This document shows, one piece after another, positions 12,594 through 13,011 of a stretch of DNA of 13,011 bases; position 1 is the stretch's first letter, and each line of letters begins with the position of its first letter. Origin of the DNA: RGIG9041 sp045612565 (GTDB lineage Bacteria > Bacillota > Clostridia > Oscillospirales > QAKW01); contig JAZKZG010000142.1 in assembly GCA_045612565.1 (NCBI GenBank), forward strand, positions 1-13,011, read 5' to 3'. The notes under the pieces were generated by a model. It searched no databases and was not told the origin of the DNA. It saw nothing but the letters and a program-made list of their open reading frames with translations. The position numbers were made by a program, and so were the translations under genes.

Positions 12594-12786
12594 GTTCCCC
12601 TTTCGCGTCAAAGTCTTCAATAAGTAATATGTGCGGGGTTGCTATGCGGTCAATTGCGCGCTCTATACGTGCACGGCGTGCGTGGGTGGCGCGCATTTCT
12701 TCAATGATAAGAAGTAACGCCCCCAACAAACATCCGACCATAAGCGCCAGTATTGCCGTTATCAGTATACGAAAAATCCATACCAC
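12562..12786 (-). CDS. Small single-span membrane protein (74 aa, GTG start)
   Basis: Residues about 3-26 (VWIFRILITAILALMVGCLL and following) form a single hydrophobic helix. A basic segment (RATHARRARIERAIDRI) and an acidic/polar tail ending DNVDNKKQD follow. Positive charges after the helix would keep the C-terminus in the cytoplasm. The start is a GTG at 12786, chosen because AAAGGGGGG lies six nt upstream; the ATG at 12788 gives only an eight-residue peptide. It overlaps the end of the upstream partial gene by the ribosome binding site only. In phi29, membrane proteins such as p1 and p16.7 tether replication to the membrane. That role is possible here by location but is not shown; a holin-like role is less likely so near replication genes. 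Confidence 0.65.
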   Translation of the reverse strand: MVWIFRILITAILALMVGCLLGALLLIIEEMRATHARRARIERAIDRIATPHILLIEDFDAKGEHDNVDNKKQD

Positions 12787-12787
12787 A

Positions 12788-13011
12788 TTAAACCCCCCTT
12801 TCCGTATTAAAGTCGCGTTCTTCCAGTGCCATGTAATAGGATAGCACACTATCCATATTGTAGACATAAACGCTGTTTTGGCGCGTCTTGATTTCTACGC
12901 GCGGCGGGTCGTTGTACACGCGCAACGTTACATTAGAAAAAACTTCCTTACGCGTTGACCCTTTCAATTGAACTTCGACGTCCGTGCAATAGTTCTGCTG
13001 GAAGTCGTTAC
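12788..13011 (-). CDS. 3' end of an unknown early gene (73 aa visible, cut by right edge)
   Basis: An open frame enters from the right edge and ends at the TAA at 12790-12788. Visible residues start NDFQQNYCTDVEVQLKGSTR and end YYMALEERDFNTERGV. The middle (NVTLRVYNDPPRVEIKTR, NSVYVYNMDSVLSYYM) alternates hydrophobic and polar residues, suggesting beta strands followed by a helix. The other two minus frames are closed by stops here. Its last codons contain the ribosome binding site of the next gene. The family is not recognised and most of the gene lies outside the window. Confidence 0.65.
   Translation of the reverse strand, partial: NDFQQNYCTDVEVQLKGSTRKEVFSNVTLRVYNDPPRVEIKTRQNSVYVYNMDSVLSYYMALEERDFNTERGV

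Noticed and set aside
12764..12788. Eight-residue peptide starting at ATG 12788
   Set aside because: Too short and too close to the ribosome binding site; the GTG two nt downstream opens the membrane-protein frame at normal spacing.
12963..12972. TTCAATTGAA as an eighth palindrome
   Set aside because: It lacks the central ACGT/CGCG and is only 10 bp, well within chance.

Overview
The window is a contiguous piece of a small, short-tailed, phi29-like bacteriophage genome (protein-primed, picovirus/Salasmaviridae-Guelinviridae type), probably from a low-to-mid-GC Gram-positive host such as a gut Firmicute. The host is an inference. It rests on the phage lineage and on near-uniform Shine-Dalgarno sequences of the form AAAGGGG(G). 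Every convincing gene lies on the minus strand, so the window reads biologically from right (13011) to left (1). Genes are tightly packed, with 1-101 nt overlaps. I see no tRNA, IS element, CRISPR array, integrase or lysis gene.

Right part (13011-9355), early/replication block: the 3' end of an unknown gene cut by the window edge, three small proteins (one with an N-terminal membrane helix), a 241-aa protein placed where a DNA terminal protein is expected, and a 708-aa family-B protein-primed DNA polymerase with intact exonuclease and polymerase motifs. Middle (9354-7832): a very strong-looking promoter with an UP element and an inverted repeat. It drives a 312-aa helix-turn-helix protein and a 117-aa protein that may be the single-stranded-DNA-binding protein.

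Left part (7797-1), packaging and virion block, in transcription order: gp16-like packaging ATPase, candidate scaffold, major capsid protein, gp9-like tail knob, gp10-like connector, gp11-like lower collar, a coiled-coil appendage with TAxxFD decapeptide repeats, an Ala-rich coiled-coil fibre, and the 5' part of another probable appendage protein that runs off the left edge. The replication genes prime and copy linear DNA. The ATPase, scaffold, capsid and connector build and fill the prohead. The collar, knob and appendages form the tail.

The most unusual signal is a family of seven perfect palindromes, GTTCAAC-GTTGAAC (five copies) or GTTCAACGCGTTGAAC (two copies). They occur between genes and inside genes across the whole window, and the four intragenic copies are all in the same codon frame. 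I also see a near-identical GC-rich hairpin duplicated after two genes, a possible internal start in the HTH gene, and a structured 121-nt non-coding segment between ATPase and scaffold.
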